Shown: piece by piece, positions 1-8,981 of the stretch | Numbering within the stretch: position 1 is the first letter of the stretch | Layout of the letters: each line of letters opens with the position of its first letter | NCBI RefSeq assembly: GCF_017255295.1 | Contig: NZ_JAFKDE010000009.1 | Span: 186,001 to 250,000, forward strand | Direction: 5' to 3' | Source of the DNA: Nitratireductor aquimarinus | GTDB taxonomy: Bacteria; Pseudomonadota; Alphaproteobacteria; Rhizobiales; Rhizobiaceae | DNA length: 64,000 nucleotides | Position numbers and translations under genes: made by a program | The notes under the pieces: model-generated | The model's input: only the letters and a program-made list of their open reading frames with translations | Database searches by the model: none | Told to the model about the DNA's origin: nothing

Positions 1-50
1 CCGGCAATGTAGTTTTTGAAATGCATGCTGCCCGTTTCGGTTAGCGCCAT
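1..50 (-). CDS. N-terminus of a probable aldehyde dehydrogenase (cut by window edge)
   Basis: Only about 17 codons are inside the window. Read on the minus strand from ATG at 50-48, the peptide ends HFKNYIAG, a string typical of the first residues of NAD(P)-dependent aldehyde dehydrogenases of the semialdehyde/dioxovalerate group. A second in-frame ATG at 26-24 (MHFKNYIAG) could be the real start. There is no strong ribosome binding site for either. The assignment rests on this short similarity alone and is tentative. Confidence 0.4.
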   Translation of the reverse strand, partial: MALTETGSMHFKNYIA

Positions 51-207
51 TGGTGGAATACCCCCGCTTATCTCAGTTTGGTTGGCCCGGAGCCTAACCC
101 AGGCGGGGCAGGCCAGTCATGCGATGCTTCGTTATGCCAGCCTGCCATTTGCGCATGAAACCTGAGCGGAAATGCCGGAAGCACCGAGTGCGGTCCAAGG
201 CCCGCAC

Positions 208-244
208 AAAAGAAAACGCGGGTGAAGCTGCCCGCCTCACCCGC
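208..244 (-). terminator. Rho-independent terminator of the Kazal-like lipoprotein gene
   Basis: An 8-bp stem (218-225 with 237-244, GCGGGTGA/TCACCCGC) is followed on the minus strand by GTTTTCTTTT. It lies 75 bases after the stop codon of the lipoprotein gene at 319-717. Confidence 0.7.
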
Positions 245-318
245 GCCTGCATTTTCAGTGCTGTTTTGAGTGCCGGCAGCCCCTCTGGAAAGGCGGCGCA
301 GCTGAACTTCCCGTCAGA

Positions 319-717
319 TCAGCACTGGCCGGGGCGAACGATCCGGTAGCCGGCGGCCTGTGCCGAGCAGGCATTGCCGAAGGTGCGACGCTGGCCGTTC
401 TTGCGTGCGCATACCGGGCGGTATTCGCGGGTGCAGATCTGCGGACGCTCGGGCCGGTTGGACTGTGCCCGGCATTCGCCCGGCCGAACGATGCGATAGC
501 CGGCGGCGCGCGCCGTGCAGGCATTGGCAAAGGTGCGCTGACGATCACCCCGCCGCGCACAGACCGGCTGGAATTCCATCGTGCAGACCTGCGGGCGATC
601 CGGACGCGGTGGACGCGGACGGTTCGGCCCCTCTTCAACAACCACCGTACAGCTCGCCAGAATGACGGCTGCGCCCGCAAGCGCGCCGACACGGGACAGA
701 ATTTTTGCAACAGACAC
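319..717 (-). CDS. Lipoprotein with two Kazal-like protease-inhibitor domains
   Basis: A 132-residue lipoprotein. The signal peptide ends in the lipobox LASC with Cys23 as the lipidation site, so the mature protein is probably anchored in the envelope. After a proline/arginine-rich linker come two near-identical Kazal-like repeats, about residues 45-82 and 95-132, each ending YRIVRPG(E/Q)C. Each repeat holds four cysteines (45, 53, 67, 82 and 95, 103, 117, 132) rather than the classical six. Kazal domains inhibit serine proteases; the target here is unknown. The start is GTG at 717, with AGAGAGGG seven bases upstream. It is followed by its own terminator, so it is probably monocistronic. Confidence 0.85.
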   Translation of the reverse strand: MSVAKILSRVGALAGAAVILASCTVVVEEGPNRPRPPRPDRPQVCTMEFQPVCARRGDRQRTFANACTARAAGYRIVRPGECRAQSNRPERPQICTREYRPVCARKNGQRRTFGNACSAQAAGYRIVRPGQC

Positions 718-854
718 CGCGAGACCCTCTCTCTTTCAAATATTGACGCCGGCTCCCGGCGCAACCCCATGCGCAGATTAGACGATTTTGAAGAAGTCAC
801 CAGTGTATCGAGAGGTGCTATGCTTCCGGCCCGCAGCCGAAGACGGTTTTACTG

Positions 855-2084
855 CTATTGCAGGCGGCGCACGGTCTGGCTTTCCGGGAAACAGGTCGGA
901 GAGACCCCGTTTTTCTGCTGCCACGCGCCGATGGAGCGGCGCGTCTTGAAGCCGACCAAACCATCGGCCCCGCCGACATCGTAGCCAAGCCTTTCAAGCC
1001 CGCGCTGCATGCCCGCCACATCGCTGCGATTGAAGCCGCCGACACGGCCCCACGAGGTGGCGAATTCATTGTTGCCATACATGATGCGGTCGCCCGCATG
1101 GCCCACGAAAAGCGCGTAGAGGTCGCTCTCGTTGTAGTCCTTGAGGCGGTAGAAATTGGGCGTGACGATGAAGGCCGGACCAAAGCGGCCGGCAGGCATC
1201 ATCAGATAGCCCTCGCCGCGCAGCTCATGCTCGGGAAACGCCTTGCCACCAACCCGGCGGATGCCGAGCGCTTGCCAGTCTGCAATGCTCTTGCCGCGAT
1301 CCGGGCCCTCGAGCGCGCAGGAAACGCCCTGCGGAACGGTCACTTCAAAGCCCCAGTCGCGCCCGCGCACCCAGCCATGCTGCGCCAGGTAATTGGCGAT
1401 GGAGGCAAGCGTGTCGGCCTGCGAATTCCAGATGTCGGCGCTGCCATTGCCATCGCCATCGACGGCATATTTCAGGTAGGAGGTGGGCATGAACTGCGGC
1501 TGCCCCATGGCGCCGGCCCACGATGAGCGCATGGCGCGGGGCGAGACGCCGCGACGCTCCACCATTTCGAGCGCTGCCAGAACCTCTTCACGGAACATCG
1601 CCTTGCGGGTGGCGAGAAAGGCCTTGGTGCCGAGAACCTCGAACGCGTCATAGGGAATTTTTGCCCCGCCAAAACCGGATTCCCGCCCCCAGACGGCGAG
1701 CACGACGCCGCGCGGAACGCCATAGCGCTTTTCGATGGCCGACAGCACGCCATTGAGCTTTCCAGCCCGCGCGCGACCGCCGGAGACGACGCCCCCGATA
1801 TGCTTGAAATAAGCCGATGGCGCACGGAACTCCGCCTGATGCTGCCTGTCGCTGCGCGGTTTGCTCTCGCCCGGCAGAACGAGGTCCGGCAGTTTCAGAT
1901 TGGGTGACACATTGGCGAAGGCAGCGTTGAAAGTGTTGGCCGAAATGCCCCGGCGCTGCGCCTCCGGCCACAGATCGCTGGCGAGCCAGTTGCGGAACTG
2001 CGTCTCGACGGACTGCGCCGCAGCCGCGCCCGCCGCAAGCGAAACGCTCAGAATGACAAGAAGGCGGATCATGCGCTGGAACAT
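855..2084 (-). CDS. Lytic murein transglycosylase (MltB family) with peptidoglycan-binding domain
   Basis: About 409 residues. A signal peptide (residues 1 to about 23) sends it to the periplasm. The MltB-type catalytic domain (SLT family 3) follows, with the catalytic glutamate in VWGRESGFGG near residue 135 and the conserved GAMGQPQFMPTSYL stretch. The last ~60 residues form a PG_binding_1 domain (MQRGLERLGYDVGGADG). These enzymes cleave glycan strands to 1,6-anhydromuropeptides during wall remodelling. An upstream extension to 2156 is open, but the start MFQRMIRLLV at 2084 begins the signal peptide and has GGGAGAG eight bases upstream. No paralogue-specific symbol is assigned. Confidence 0.9.
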   Translation of the reverse strand: MFQRMIRLLVILSVSLAAGAAAAQSVETQFRNWLASDLWPEAQRRGISANTFNAAFANVSPNLKLPDLVLPGESKPRSDRQHQAEFRAPSAYFKHIGGVVSGGRARAGKLNGVLSAIEKRYGVPRGVVLAVWGRESGFGGAKIPYDAFEVLGTKAFLATRKAMFREEVLAALEMVERRGVSPRAMRSSWAGAMGQPQFMPTSYLKYAVDGDGNGSADIWNSQADTLASIANYLAQHGWVRGRDWGFEVTVPQGVSCALEGPDRGKSIADWQALGIRRVGGKAFPEHELRGEGYLMMPAGRFGPAFIVTPNFYRLKDYNESDLYALFVGHAGDRIMYGNNEFATSWGRVGGFNRSDVAGMQRGLERLGYDVGGADGLVGFKTRRSIGAWQQKNGVSPTCFPESQTVRRLQ

Positions 2085-2160
2085 CAAGGCGTCTCTCCCG
2101 TCGCCGCAATGGGCGTTTGATCGTCTGATAGCATGGTAGCGGCACAACCGCCGCACTGGC

Positions 2161-2318
2161 TAGATCGCGTCCACTTCTCGTTGAATCGTGCAAACGCTCT
2201 CATTCATTGGTCTTGTGCAATTCCGGACGCCGACTTCGAGGCCCCCTTCTCCCCGCACGCAGAGAGAAGGAAGCCGTCATCCGGCCAGAGCGCTTCCGCT
2301 TTTCCTAGAAACTGGTAC
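2161..2318. repeat. Rhizobial intergenic mosaic repeat between mltB-like gene and recR
   Basis: Contains the modules seen again elsewhere in this window: CGTTGAATCGTGCAAACGCT, TGCAATTCCGGACGCCGACTT, CTTCTCCCCGC, GAAGGAAGCCGTCAT and AGAGCGCTTCCGCTTTTCC. Related copies lie at 7137-7169, 18535-18799, 44097-44258 and 61190-61291. The recR stop codon (2305-2307) falls inside it. Confidence 0.7.
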
Positions 2319-2910
2319 GCGATTTAAGCGCCGCCGACAGCGTTCCCTCGTCCAGATAGTCGAGTTCGCCACCCACCGGCACGCCGTGCGCAAGGCGCGT
2401 GACCTTGATTTCCATCCCGGCCACCTGATCGGTGATGTAATGGGCGGTGGTCTGCCCCTCGACCGTCGCATTGACGGCAAGAATGAGCTCGGACACCCCG
2501 CCTTCGCAAACCCGGCTGACGAGCCCCGCAATATTGAGATCGCCCGGCCCGACGCCATCGAGCGGCGACAGCGTGCCGCCAAGCACGTGATAGCGTGCGC
2601 TCATCGCGCCGGCGCGCTCAAGCGCCCAGAGATCCGACACATCCTCGACAACGATGATGGTGCTGCCATCGCGGCGCGGATCGGTGCAGATGGTGCAGGG
2701 ATCGTGCGTATCGACATTGCCGCAGGTGGAACAGATCCGGACCTTGTCCAGCGCATCCGACATGGCGGCAGTGAGCGGCGCGAAGAGCTGATCCTTTTTC
2801 TTGATCAGATGCAGTGCCGCACGCCGGGCCGAGCGCGGCCCGAGCCCCGGCACACGCGCCAGAAGCTGGATAAGACGCTCGATTTCAGGCCCGGCGATGG
2901 ATTTTGACAT
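2305..2910 (-). CDS. recR: Recombination mediator protein RecR
   Basis: 201 residues, the usual length. RecR forms a ring that, with RecO, loads RecA at single-strand gaps in the RecFOR pathway. Visible features: helix-hairpin-helix [13 protein letters not shown] (residues 20-32), the C4 zinc finger with Cys60, 63, 72 and 75, and a Toprim domain from about residue 83 ([14 protein letters not shown]). It is the last gene of dnaX-ybaB-recR. A 160-bp repeat-containing gap separates it from ybaB. Its TAG stop lies inside a mosaic repeat, and the last residues (TSF) may be contributed by that repeat. Confidence 0.97.
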   Translation of the reverse strand: MSKSIAGPEIERLIQLLARVPGLGPRSARRAALHLIKKKDQLFAPLTAAMSDALDKVRICSTCGNVDTHDPCTICTDPRRDGSTIIVVEDVSDLWALERAGAMSARYHVLGGTLSPLDGVGPGDLNIAGLVSRVCEGGVSELILAVNATVEGQTTAHYITDQVAGMEIKVTRLAHGVPVGGELDYLDEGTLSAALKSRTSF

Positions 2911-2939
2911 GCAAGGATACCATTGAGGGGCTGATCCGA

Positions 2940-3071
2940 TTGCGGATCAACGCCCGTTCTCCTGTCCTGAAGCGCCGTGCATCCATTCGGACGCACAAAG
3001 GACGCTCCAACCTATTGAATCCACGCATCGTGCTTTCCGAAAATCGATCCCGATTTTCGGGCCTATGCGCT
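2940..3071. repeat. Mosaic repeat between recR and ybaB
   Basis: Carries the module CCGTGCATCCATTCGGACG followed by CACAAAGGACGCTC, also present at 44129-44160 and 54957-54990, and the inverted pair CCGAAAATCGAT/ATTTTCGGGC. The ybaB stop codon (TAG, complement of 3070-3072) sits at its edge. Confidence 0.6.
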
Positions 3072-3393
3072 AGAAAGGCAGCTTCATGCCCGGAGGAATG
3101 GGCAGGCCAGCCGTCATTTCCTGGGTCTTTTCCTGCATGGTGGCTTCGAGCTTGGTCTTCGCATCGTTGTGCGCCGCCAGAATCAGGTCCTCGAGGATCT
3201 CCACATCGTCTTCCTTGAAGAGCGACGGGTCGATCTTGAGCGCCTTCATCTCGGACTTGCCGCTGAGCGTTACCGTGACGGAGCCGCCGGCAGCCTGGCC
3301 CTGGACTTCCATCTGGGCCATTTCTTCCTGCATGGCCTGAAACTTGGCCTGCATCTCCTTGGCCTTGCCCATAAGGCCCATCAGATCGCGCAT
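3070..3393 (-). CDS. ybaB: YbaB/EbfC family nucleoid-associated protein
   Basis: 107 residues. YbaB/EbfC dimers bind DNA as small nucleoid-associated proteins, and the gene is nearly always between dnaX and recR, as here. The N-terminus [19 protein letters not shown] is the expected amphipathic helix of the tweezer-like fold. The chosen ATG at 3393 has GGAG seven bases upstream; an in-frame TTG four codons earlier is less likely. It starts 17 bases after the dnaX stop, so the two are probably cotranscribed and translationally close. Confidence 0.95.
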   Translation of the reverse strand: MRDLMGLMGKAKEMQAKFQAMQEEMAQMEVQGQAAGGSVTVTLSGKSEMKALKIDPSLFKEDDVEILEDLILAAHNDAKTKLEATMQEKTQEMTAGLPIPPGMKLPF

Positions 3394-3410
3394 TTTGGTC
3401 TCCAATTCAT

Positions 3411-5285
3411 TCAGAAATCGTCGTCGTCATCATCATCCAGATCGACCGCCTCGACGGGACCGGATGCATCGTCGATCGCATCCGGGTCGGTCGCGTCGGG
3501 GATGCGGATATCGATGATCTTAGAGCCGGGAAACTTGTCCAGTATGGCTGCGACGGCGGGGTCCGCCTTCGCGTCGGCCATGGCGCTTTCGCGCCGCCCC
3601 TCTTCCACCTCGGAAAGCGTGGGGCCGCCGGCCTCGCTGGAAAGCATGACGATCCAGCGCCGTCCGGTCCACTCCTTGAGCCGGTTGGTCAGGTCGCCCA
3701 TCAGCGTTTTGGGCGCATCGGCGGCGAGATTGACCTCAAGCCGGCCGGGCTCGATCGAGACGAGGCGCACATAGCTCTTGAAGCGAACCTTGAACGCCAT
3801 GTCGCGATTGGCATCGGCAAGCTTTGCGATGTCTTCAAGCGAGCGCAGCGGCACGGCGTCCGCCTCGGCCTCTTCATGCACGGCCTGCTGCTGCATGGGC
3901 GCAGGCGCGCTTTCGGGCGCGGACTGGACGAGACGCATGGTCTGGCCGCCGCCACCGCCAGACACGGAAACATGCTGCGTGGCGACCGCCGAACCCATCG
4001 CGCCGCCGCCGCCAGCGCCCCCACCAGCGCCCCCACCAGCACCATTGCCCGAAGGCGCAGGCGCGCCATGGCCGGAGGGCTGGCCCTGACCATTGCCGGC
4101 AGGCATGTCGTCGAGCCGCTTCATCGCTTCATCGAGCGTCGGCAGATTGGCTGCGTGGGCGATGCGGATCAGCACCATCTCGCCGGCGGCCACTGGCCGG
4201 CCGGAAGACTGCACTTCCTGAATGCCCTTGAGCAGCATCTGCCAGGCGCGCGAGAGAACACGCACGGAAAGCGTTTTGGAAAATTCGAGGCCGCGGGCGC
4301 GCTCGTCTTCCGACAACGAGGCGTCTTCAGCCGCCTCGGGCACGAAGCGCAGCCGCGTGACCAGATGATTGAATTCGGCGAGATCGTTCAGCACGGTCGC
4401 CGGGTCTGCGCCGACATCGTATTGCGCGCGGAACTCGGCCAGCGCGGCGGCGACATCGCCCTTCATCAGGTTTTCGAACAGGCCGATGATGCGGCTGCGA
4501 TCCGCCAGTCCCAGCATGTCACGCACGGTTTCCGCCGTGACCTGGCCGGAGGAATGGGCAATCGCCTGATCGAAGATCGACTGGGCGTCACGCATCGAGC
4601 CTTCGGACGCGCGCGCGATCATCGCCAGCGCCTCGTCTTCCGCCTCCACGCCCTCCAGCCCGCCGATGCGGGCGAGGTCTGCCTTGATCATGGCTGCATC
4701 GATGCGGCGCAGATCAAAGCGCTGGCAGCGCGACAGGATGGTGATCGGAACCTTGCGGATTTCCGTCGTCGCGAAGATGAACTTCACATGCGGCGGCGGC
4801 TCCTCAAGCGTCTTCAACAGGCCGTTGAAGGCCTGATTGGAGAGCATGTGGACCTCATCGATGATGAAGACCTTGTAGCGCGCGGAGACCGGCGCGTAGC
4901 GCACCTGATCGATGATGTCGCGAATATCGTCGATGCCGGTGTGCGAGGCCGCGTCCATCTCCACCACGTCGACGTGGCGGCCTTCGAGAATGGCGCGGCA
5001 ATGCTCGCCCTCAACGGTCAGATCGACCGTTGGCGCATCGATGGTGTCTGTCTTGTAGTTGAGCGCACGCGCCAGAATGCGCGCCGTCGTGGTCTTGCCC
5101 ACACCGCGCACGCCGGTCAGCATCCACGCCTGCGCGATGCGCCCCGCGCCAAATGCATTGGTGAGCGTGCGGACCATCGGCTCCTGGCCGATCAGTCCCG
5201 TGAAATCGCTTGGACGGTACTTGCGGGCCAGAACCCTGTAGGCGCTGCCGGCCTTGTCGCTTGCGTTCGTGCCGGCGTCGGTCAT
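3411..5285 (-). CDS. dnaX: DNA polymerase III subunit gamma/tau
   Basis: 624 residues. This is the clamp-loader ATPase that opens the beta clamp and ties polymerase cores together. The AAA+ module shows Walker [10 protein letters not shown] (58-66), Walker [11 protein letters not shown] (139-148) and the SRC sensor (185-187). The zinc-binding segment of the E. coli protein is degenerate: only one Cys (Cys96, GEHC) remains, as in many rhizobial homologues from memory. A glycine-rich linker around residues 410-435 is encoded partly by a 12-bp tandem repeat (4014-4025, 4026-4037). The protein ends in a run of seven aspartates. I saw no obvious slippery A-run for a gamma-form frameshift. Confidence 0.97.
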   Translation of the reverse strand: MTDAGTNASDKAGSAYRVLARKYRPSDFTGLIGQEPMVRTLTNAFGAGRIAQAWMLTGVRGVGKTTTARILARALNYKTDTIDAPTVDLTVEGEHCRAILEGRHVDVVEMDAASHTGIDDIRDIIDQVRYAPVSARYKVFIIDEVHMLSNQAFNGLLKTLEEPPPHVKFIFATTEIRKVPITILSRCQRFDLRRIDAAMIKADLARIGGLEGVEAEDEALAMIARASEGSMRDAQSIFDQAIAHSSGQVTAETVRDMLGLADRSRIIGLFENLMKGDVAAALAEFRAQYDVGADPATVLNDLAEFNHLVTRLRFVPEAAEDASLSEDERARGLEFSKTLSVRVLSRAWQMLLKGIQEVQSSGRPVAAGEMVLIRIAHAANLPTLDEAMKRLDDMPAGNGQGQPSGHGAPAPSGNGAGGGAGGGAGGGGAMGSAVATQHVSVSGGGGGQTMRLVQSAPESAPAPMQQQAVHEEAEADAVPLRSLEDIAKLADANRDMAFKVRFKSYVRLVSIEPGRLEVNLAADAPKTLMGDLTNRLKEWTGRRWIVMLSSEAGGPTLSEVEEGRRESAMADAKADPAVAAILDKFPGSKIIDIRIPDATDPDAIDDASGPVEAVDLDDDDDDDF

Positions 5286-5410
5286 TGCCCTGTCGCGCTC
5301 CGTGTTTTGCCCTGACGCTTCCAGTGTCCCCTTGGACGAGGTTGTGCGTCAATGGACAATCTGGACGGCAAGGCTGGATTCCGGTGAATGCGGCTTAGAA
5401 AAGCAAGAAG

Positions 5411-5516
5411 AAGGTGGGAGGCTGGCACGGCGACCCGTGCCTGGCTCGTTAGGGCTGCTTCCTTCCGGACCTGACCCGGTTGGCGAGTGGCTCGTCCACC
5501 ACCAACCTCCCGGCCC
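5411..5516 (-). ncRNA. ffs: Small bacterial signal recognition particle RNA (4.5S RNA)
   Basis: The minus strand contains the invariant SRP domain IV sequence, seen as GTCAGGTCCGGAAGGAAGC (complement of about 5457-5476). The ends can pair: GGGAGGTTGG near the 5' end with CCAGCCTCCC near the 3' end. Length of about 105 nt fits the small bacterial form. It binds Ffh and FtsY for cotranslational targeting to the membrane. It lies just upstream of dnaX, as in other rhizobia. The exact ends are estimated from the pairing and the promoter. Confidence 0.93.
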
Positions 5517-5518
5517 CC

Positions 5519-5547
5519 ATATCGGAAATTGTGAAGCCAAATGCAAG
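5519..5547 (-). promoter_or_regulatory. Probable sigma-70 promoter of the SRP RNA gene
   Basis: On the minus strand: CTTGCA (5547-5542), 17-base spacer, CGATAT (5524-5519), close to the rhizobial consensus CTTGAC-N17-CTATAT. The predicted start point lies at the first bases of the SRP RNA. Confidence 0.6.
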
Positions 5548-5739
5548 GGAGGAGTTTCGCTTTCCTGTCGATGACCGGCCGATTGCCTGCAACCGCCGCG
5601 CCCGCATCCGGGCCGGCCTACGGGTTAACCGAAATGGCGAACCGCAGAATGGCGCCTGATATGCGCAATTATGCGGTATGAGGTGATTTCGCCCGGCCAC
5701 AAAATAATCTAGCCTTGATTGTCATCATGAGGAAAAGCG

Positions 5740-6159
5740 ATGCTGCCGGACGCCAAGCAGGGTTTCGAGCTCAATCCACGGCTGGAGGCTGAAAGCCTTC
5801 ACGTTACATGGCTCGGCCTTTGCGAGCTGCGCCTTTGCGACGACCGTCGCTGGCCCTGGCTCATGCTGATTCCGCAGCGCCCCGGCGCGGAAGAGATTCA
5901 CGAGCTGACCCCGCTCGATCAGGCCATGGTGAGCTTCGAGACCAATCTCGTCGCCCAGGCGCTCAAGGACATGACGGGCTGCACCAAGATCAACACCGCC
6001 GCCCTCGGCAATGTCGTCCGGCAACTGCACATCCATGTGGTTGCGCGCAATGAAGGCGACCCCGGCTGGCCCGGCCCCATCTGGGGCCATGGTGTGCGTG
6101 AGCCCTATCGCCGCGAAGACCTGCATCAGCTCGCCGAAACGATTCGCGGCAAACTCTGA
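5740..6159 (+). CDS. HIT family protein
   Basis: 139 residues. HIT (histidine triad) proteins hydrolyse or transfer nucleotides from substrates such as dinucleoside polyphosphates or adenylated compounds. The triad region reads RQLHIHVVARNEGD (about residues 93-106): the first His of the usual HxHxH is Gln, while the catalytic central His and the following His remain. GAGGAAA lies seven bases before the ATG. It is followed 30 bases later by nudC, also a nucleotide-pyrophosphate enzyme, so the two may form a small housecleaning operon. Substrate not predictable from sequence. Confidence 0.85.
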   Translation: MLPDAKQGFELNPRLEAESLHVTWLGLCELRLCDDRRWPWLMLIPQRPGAEEIHELTPLDQAMVSFETNLVAQALKDMTGCTKINTAALGNVVRQLHIHVVARNEGDPGWPGPIWGHGVREPYRREDLHQLAETIRGKL

Positions 6160-6189
6160 CCTTTTCCTGAAAACGGACTTCCCTCTTCC

Positions 6190-7140
6190 ATGACCTTCCC
6201 ATTTTTCGACGAACGGCGCGACGAAGCCAGCCAACGCGTCGCCTTTTCCGGAAACAGCATCGACCGGCAATCCGAGGCGCGCACCGACGATGATGCGCTG
6301 AAGGCGCTCAGGGACGAACGGGCGCGCGTGATGCTTTTTGGCGAGGGACGGCTTTTCCTGCGGGTCGCCGGGGAAGACGCATTCGACCCGTATCTATCGC
6401 CGGCGGATCGGGCGGCCTGTGCACCCGATCTGGAGCGCGCGGTGCTTCTGGGCCATCAGGAAAGCGTGCCGGTTCTGGCCGTGCCAGCGACGGCGGACCC
6501 CGAGACATTGCCCGACCACCTCAAGGCCATCGACTATCGCTCGATCTACATGCAGGGACTGCTGGACGCCGATGCGCTCGGCGCGATGGCGCAGGGCGCA
6601 TCGCTTTTGGCGTGGCACGCCAATCACCGTTTTTGCGGGCGCTGCGGCAGCGAGAGCGAAATGCGCGACGGCGGCTACAAGCGGCACTGCCCGGCCTGCG
6701 GACGCGACCACTTTCCGCGCACCGACCCGGTGGTGATCATGCTGGCGGTCCGCGGCGAGCGCTGCGTCATGGGGCGCAGCCCCCACTTCGCTCCGGGGGT
6801 CGTGTCGTGCCTTGCCGGCTTCGTGGAGCCGGGCGAGACCATCGAAGCCGCCGTGCGCCGCGAAACACGCGAGGAATCAAACATCGAAGTCGGCACGGTC
6901 GCCTATCACGCCAGCCAGCCCTGGCCGTTTCCCTATTCGCTGATGATCGGCTGCTACGGCGAAGCCATGAGCGAGGAGATCGCCATGGACGAGAACGAGC
7001 TGGAGGAATGCCGCTGGTTTTCGCGCGCCGAAGTGCGCCAGATGCTCGAAGGCGCGCATCCCGGGGGCTACCGTGTGCCCCCGAAAGGCGCCATCGCCAA
7101 CACGCTCATCCGCGACTGGGCGCTCGCGACGGAGAGCTAG
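6190..7140 (+). CDS. nudC: NAD(+)/NADH pyrophosphatase NudC
   Basis: 316 residues. NudC hydrolyses NADH to NMNH and AMP and, in E. coli, removes NAD caps from RNA. It has the family's zinc ribbon (Cys149, 152, 167, 170) followed by the Nudix box GFVEPGETIEAAVRRETREE (about 210-229) and the NudC-type SQPWPFPYSLM motif just after it, which separates NADH diphosphatases from other Nudix proteins. The TAG stop at 7138-7140 is shared with the edge of a short mosaic repeat. It is convergent with pheA. Confidence 0.95.
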   Translation: MTFPFFDERRDEASQRVAFSGNSIDRQSEARTDDDALKALRDERARVMLFGEGRLFLRVAGEDAFDPYLSPADRAACAPDLERAVLLGHQESVPVLAVPATADPETLPDHLKAIDYRSIYMQGLLDADALGAMAQGASLLAWHANHRFCGRCGSESEMRDGGYKRHCPACGRDHFPRTDPVVIMLAVRGERCVMGRSPHFAPGVVSCLAGFVEPGETIEAAVRRETREESNIEVGTVAYHASQPWPFPYSLMIGCYGEAMSEEIAMDENELEECRWFSRAEVRQMLEGAHPGGYRVPPKGAIANTLIRDWALATES

Positions 7141-7169
7141 AGCGCTTCCGCTTTTCCTGGAATTGCTAG
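7137..7169. repeat. Short mosaic repeat bridging nudC and pheA
   Basis: A minimal copy, CTAGAGCGCTTCCGC followed by TTTTCCTGGAATTGCTAG, fills the whole gap between two convergent genes. Its left CTAG contains the nudC stop and its right CTAG the pheA stop. The same module appears at 2288-2307, 18776-18801 and, in longer form, at 44160-44260. Confidence 0.7.
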
Positions 7170-8041
7170 TCCTCGTCTTCGCTCTGCATGGCGCGGAACG
7201 GGTGCCCTTCATAGACGCCCAGAATGCGCACTTCGCGTGAGAAGAAGCCAAGCTCTTCCAGCGCCAGCGCCACATTGCGGTCGTCCGGATGGCCCTGAAC
7301 GTCTGCGTAGAACAGCGTCGAGAAGAACTTGCCGCCGAGCTGATAGCTCTCCAGCTTGGTCATGTTGACGCCGTTGGTGGCGAAACCACCCATGGCCTTG
7401 TAGAGCGCCGCCGGCACGTTGCGCACACGGAACACGAACGTGGTGACCATGGTCTGGTCAGGCGAGGAACGCGCGGCCCATTTTTGCTCCTTGGAGAGCA
7501 CGACGAAACGGGTGACGTTGTTGTCCGTGTCCTCGACATTCTCCATGGCGATGTCGAGACCGTAGAGATCGGCCGCCAGGAGCGGCGCGAGCGCAGCGTT
7601 GGAACGCTCGCCCATCTCGGCCACAAGACGCGCGGCGCCCGCCGTATCGCCGGCGACCATGCCCTTCCAGCGCTTCTGGCGGATGATCTCGCGGCACTGC
7701 CCCAGCGCGTGGATGTGGCTGTAGACCGTCTTGATCTCCTCCGTTTTCACGCCCGGAAGAACCATGAGCTGAAAATGGATCGGCAGGAAATATTCGCCGA
7801 CAATGTGCAGCTTGGAGCGCGGCAGGAGGTGGTGAATATCGGCAACGCGGCCGGCAATCGTGTTCTCGATCGGGATCATCGCCAGATCGGCAGCGCCCGT
7901 TTCGACCGCGTTGAAGCAGTCCTCGAATGTGGGACAGGGCAGCGGCTCCATGTCCGGAAACATGTTGCGGCAGGCCGTGTCTGAATTTGCACCGGGTTCG
8001 CCCTGGAAGGCGATCTTGTTGGTCTTGGCTGCCATCTTCAC
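7166..8041 (-). CDS. pheA: Prephenate dehydratase
   Basis: 291 residues. Converts prephenate to phenylpyruvate in phenylalanine synthesis. The periplasmic-binding-like catalytic domain carries the essential TRF motif (NVTRFVVLS, Thr177-Phe179). A C-terminal ACT domain with ESYQLGG (231-237) gives phenylalanine feedback control. There is no chorismate mutase domain, so it is the monofunctional form. GTG at 8041 overlaps the kdsB stop (GTGA), which suggests translational coupling; an ATG two codons later (8035) is an alternative start. Confidence 0.96.
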   Translation of the reverse strand: MKMAAKTNKIAFQGEPGANSDTACRNMFPDMEPLPCPTFEDCFNAVETGAADLAMIPIENTIAGRVADIHHLLPRSKLHIVGEYFLPIHFQLMVLPGVKTEEIKTVYSHIHALGQCREIIRQKRWKGMVAGDTAGAARLVAEMGERSNAALAPLLAADLYGLDIAMENVEDTDNNVTRFVVLSKEQKWAARSSPDQTMVTTFVFRVRNVPAALYKAMGGFATNGVNMTKLESYQLGGKFFSTLFYADVQGHPDDRNVALALEELGFFSREVRILGVYEGHPFRAMQSEDED

Positions 8042-8784
8042 ATGTCCGTTTCTGCTAAAAGTCTGGTCTTGGCTTTTTCCAGGTCTTCGGGCGTGTCCAC
8101 GCCCAGCGGCACCGAGGCCACGATCTGCGCATCGATGCGCATGCCGGCCTCGAGTGCGCGCAACTGCTCAAGGCGTTCGCGCCGCTCCAGCACCGAAGGC
8201 GGAAGCGAAACGAAGCGCTCGAGTGCGGCGCGACGATACGCATAAATGCCCACATGATGGTAGAGCGGCCCTTCGCCCCATGGCGCGGTGGCGCGCGTAA
8301 AATAGAGTGCGCGAAGCCGGCTGGCGTCTGCCGGGAGCGGCGCGCCAACGATCTTCACAACATTCGGATTGGTCTTTTCCGCCTCATCGGTGATCTCGAC
8401 GCCAAGCGTCGCGATGTCGATCCCGGGATCATCCAGCGGACCGGCAACAGCGCGGATATCTTCCGGCGCGATGGTCGGCAGATCGCCCTGCAGGTTGATG
8501 ACGCGTTCGCACACGCCCTGCGGATCGAGCTTGCCCAGCGCCTCAAAAATGCGGTCAGAGCCGGATTCATGGTCGGAACGGGTCATCACCGCATCGAAAC
8601 CGGCCTTCTCCACCGCATCGGCCACTTCCTGCGTGTCGGTGGCGACCGCCACCCGGCCAATGCCGCTTTCACGCGCCCGTTCGGCCACGTGCACGATCAT
8701 CGGACGCCCCGCAATATCGGCCAGAGGCTTGCCCGGAAGACGGGTAGACGCCATGCGCGCGGGGATTATGATGAGGCTGGACAT
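8038..8784 (-). CDS. kdsB: 3-deoxy-manno-octulosonate cytidylyltransferase
   Basis: 248 residues from ATG 8784 ([21 protein letters not shown]). KdsB activates Kdo as CMP-Kdo for the inner core of lipopolysaccharide. The N-terminal nucleotide-binding signature [17 protein letters not shown] and the QGDLP(T/L) motif ([10 protein letters not shown]) are present. An upstream in-frame start at 8820 would add 12 residues that do not fit the family. It is the first gene of a kdsB-pheA pair and divergent from the cytochrome c gene. Confidence 0.96.
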   Translation of the reverse strand: MSSLIIIPARMASTRLPGKPLADIAGRPMIVHVAERARESGIGRVAVATDTQEVADAVEKAGFDAVMTRSDHESGSDRIFEALGKLDPQGVCERVINLQGDLPTIAPEDIRAVAGPLDDPGIDIATLGVEITDEAEKTNPNVVKIVGAPLPADASRLRALYFTRATAPWGEGPLYHHVGIYAYRRAALERFVSLPPSVLERRERLEQLRALEAGMRIDAQIVASVPLGVDTPEDLEKAKTRLLAETDM

Positions 8785-8981
8785 TGGGGCGCGAACTCTT
8801 TTGAAATGATAAAGTGGCAAAAAGTCTCACAGGGAAGTGCCTTATATGTGTTGCATGCGCGGAGCAAAAGCCCTAGTTTCCGCGCGATTTTACCGGCATC
8901 GGTCGAACGCGGGGGACACCGGCGCGGAAGTTTGGATCTTCACGCCGCCGCGAGCGTCCGGAATAGGGAGCCTCAGGGCGT

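Noticed and set aside
119-349. 76-codon open frame on the plus strand at the window start
   Set aside because: Overlaps the terminator and end of the Kazal-like gene, no ribosome binding site and no family resemblance.
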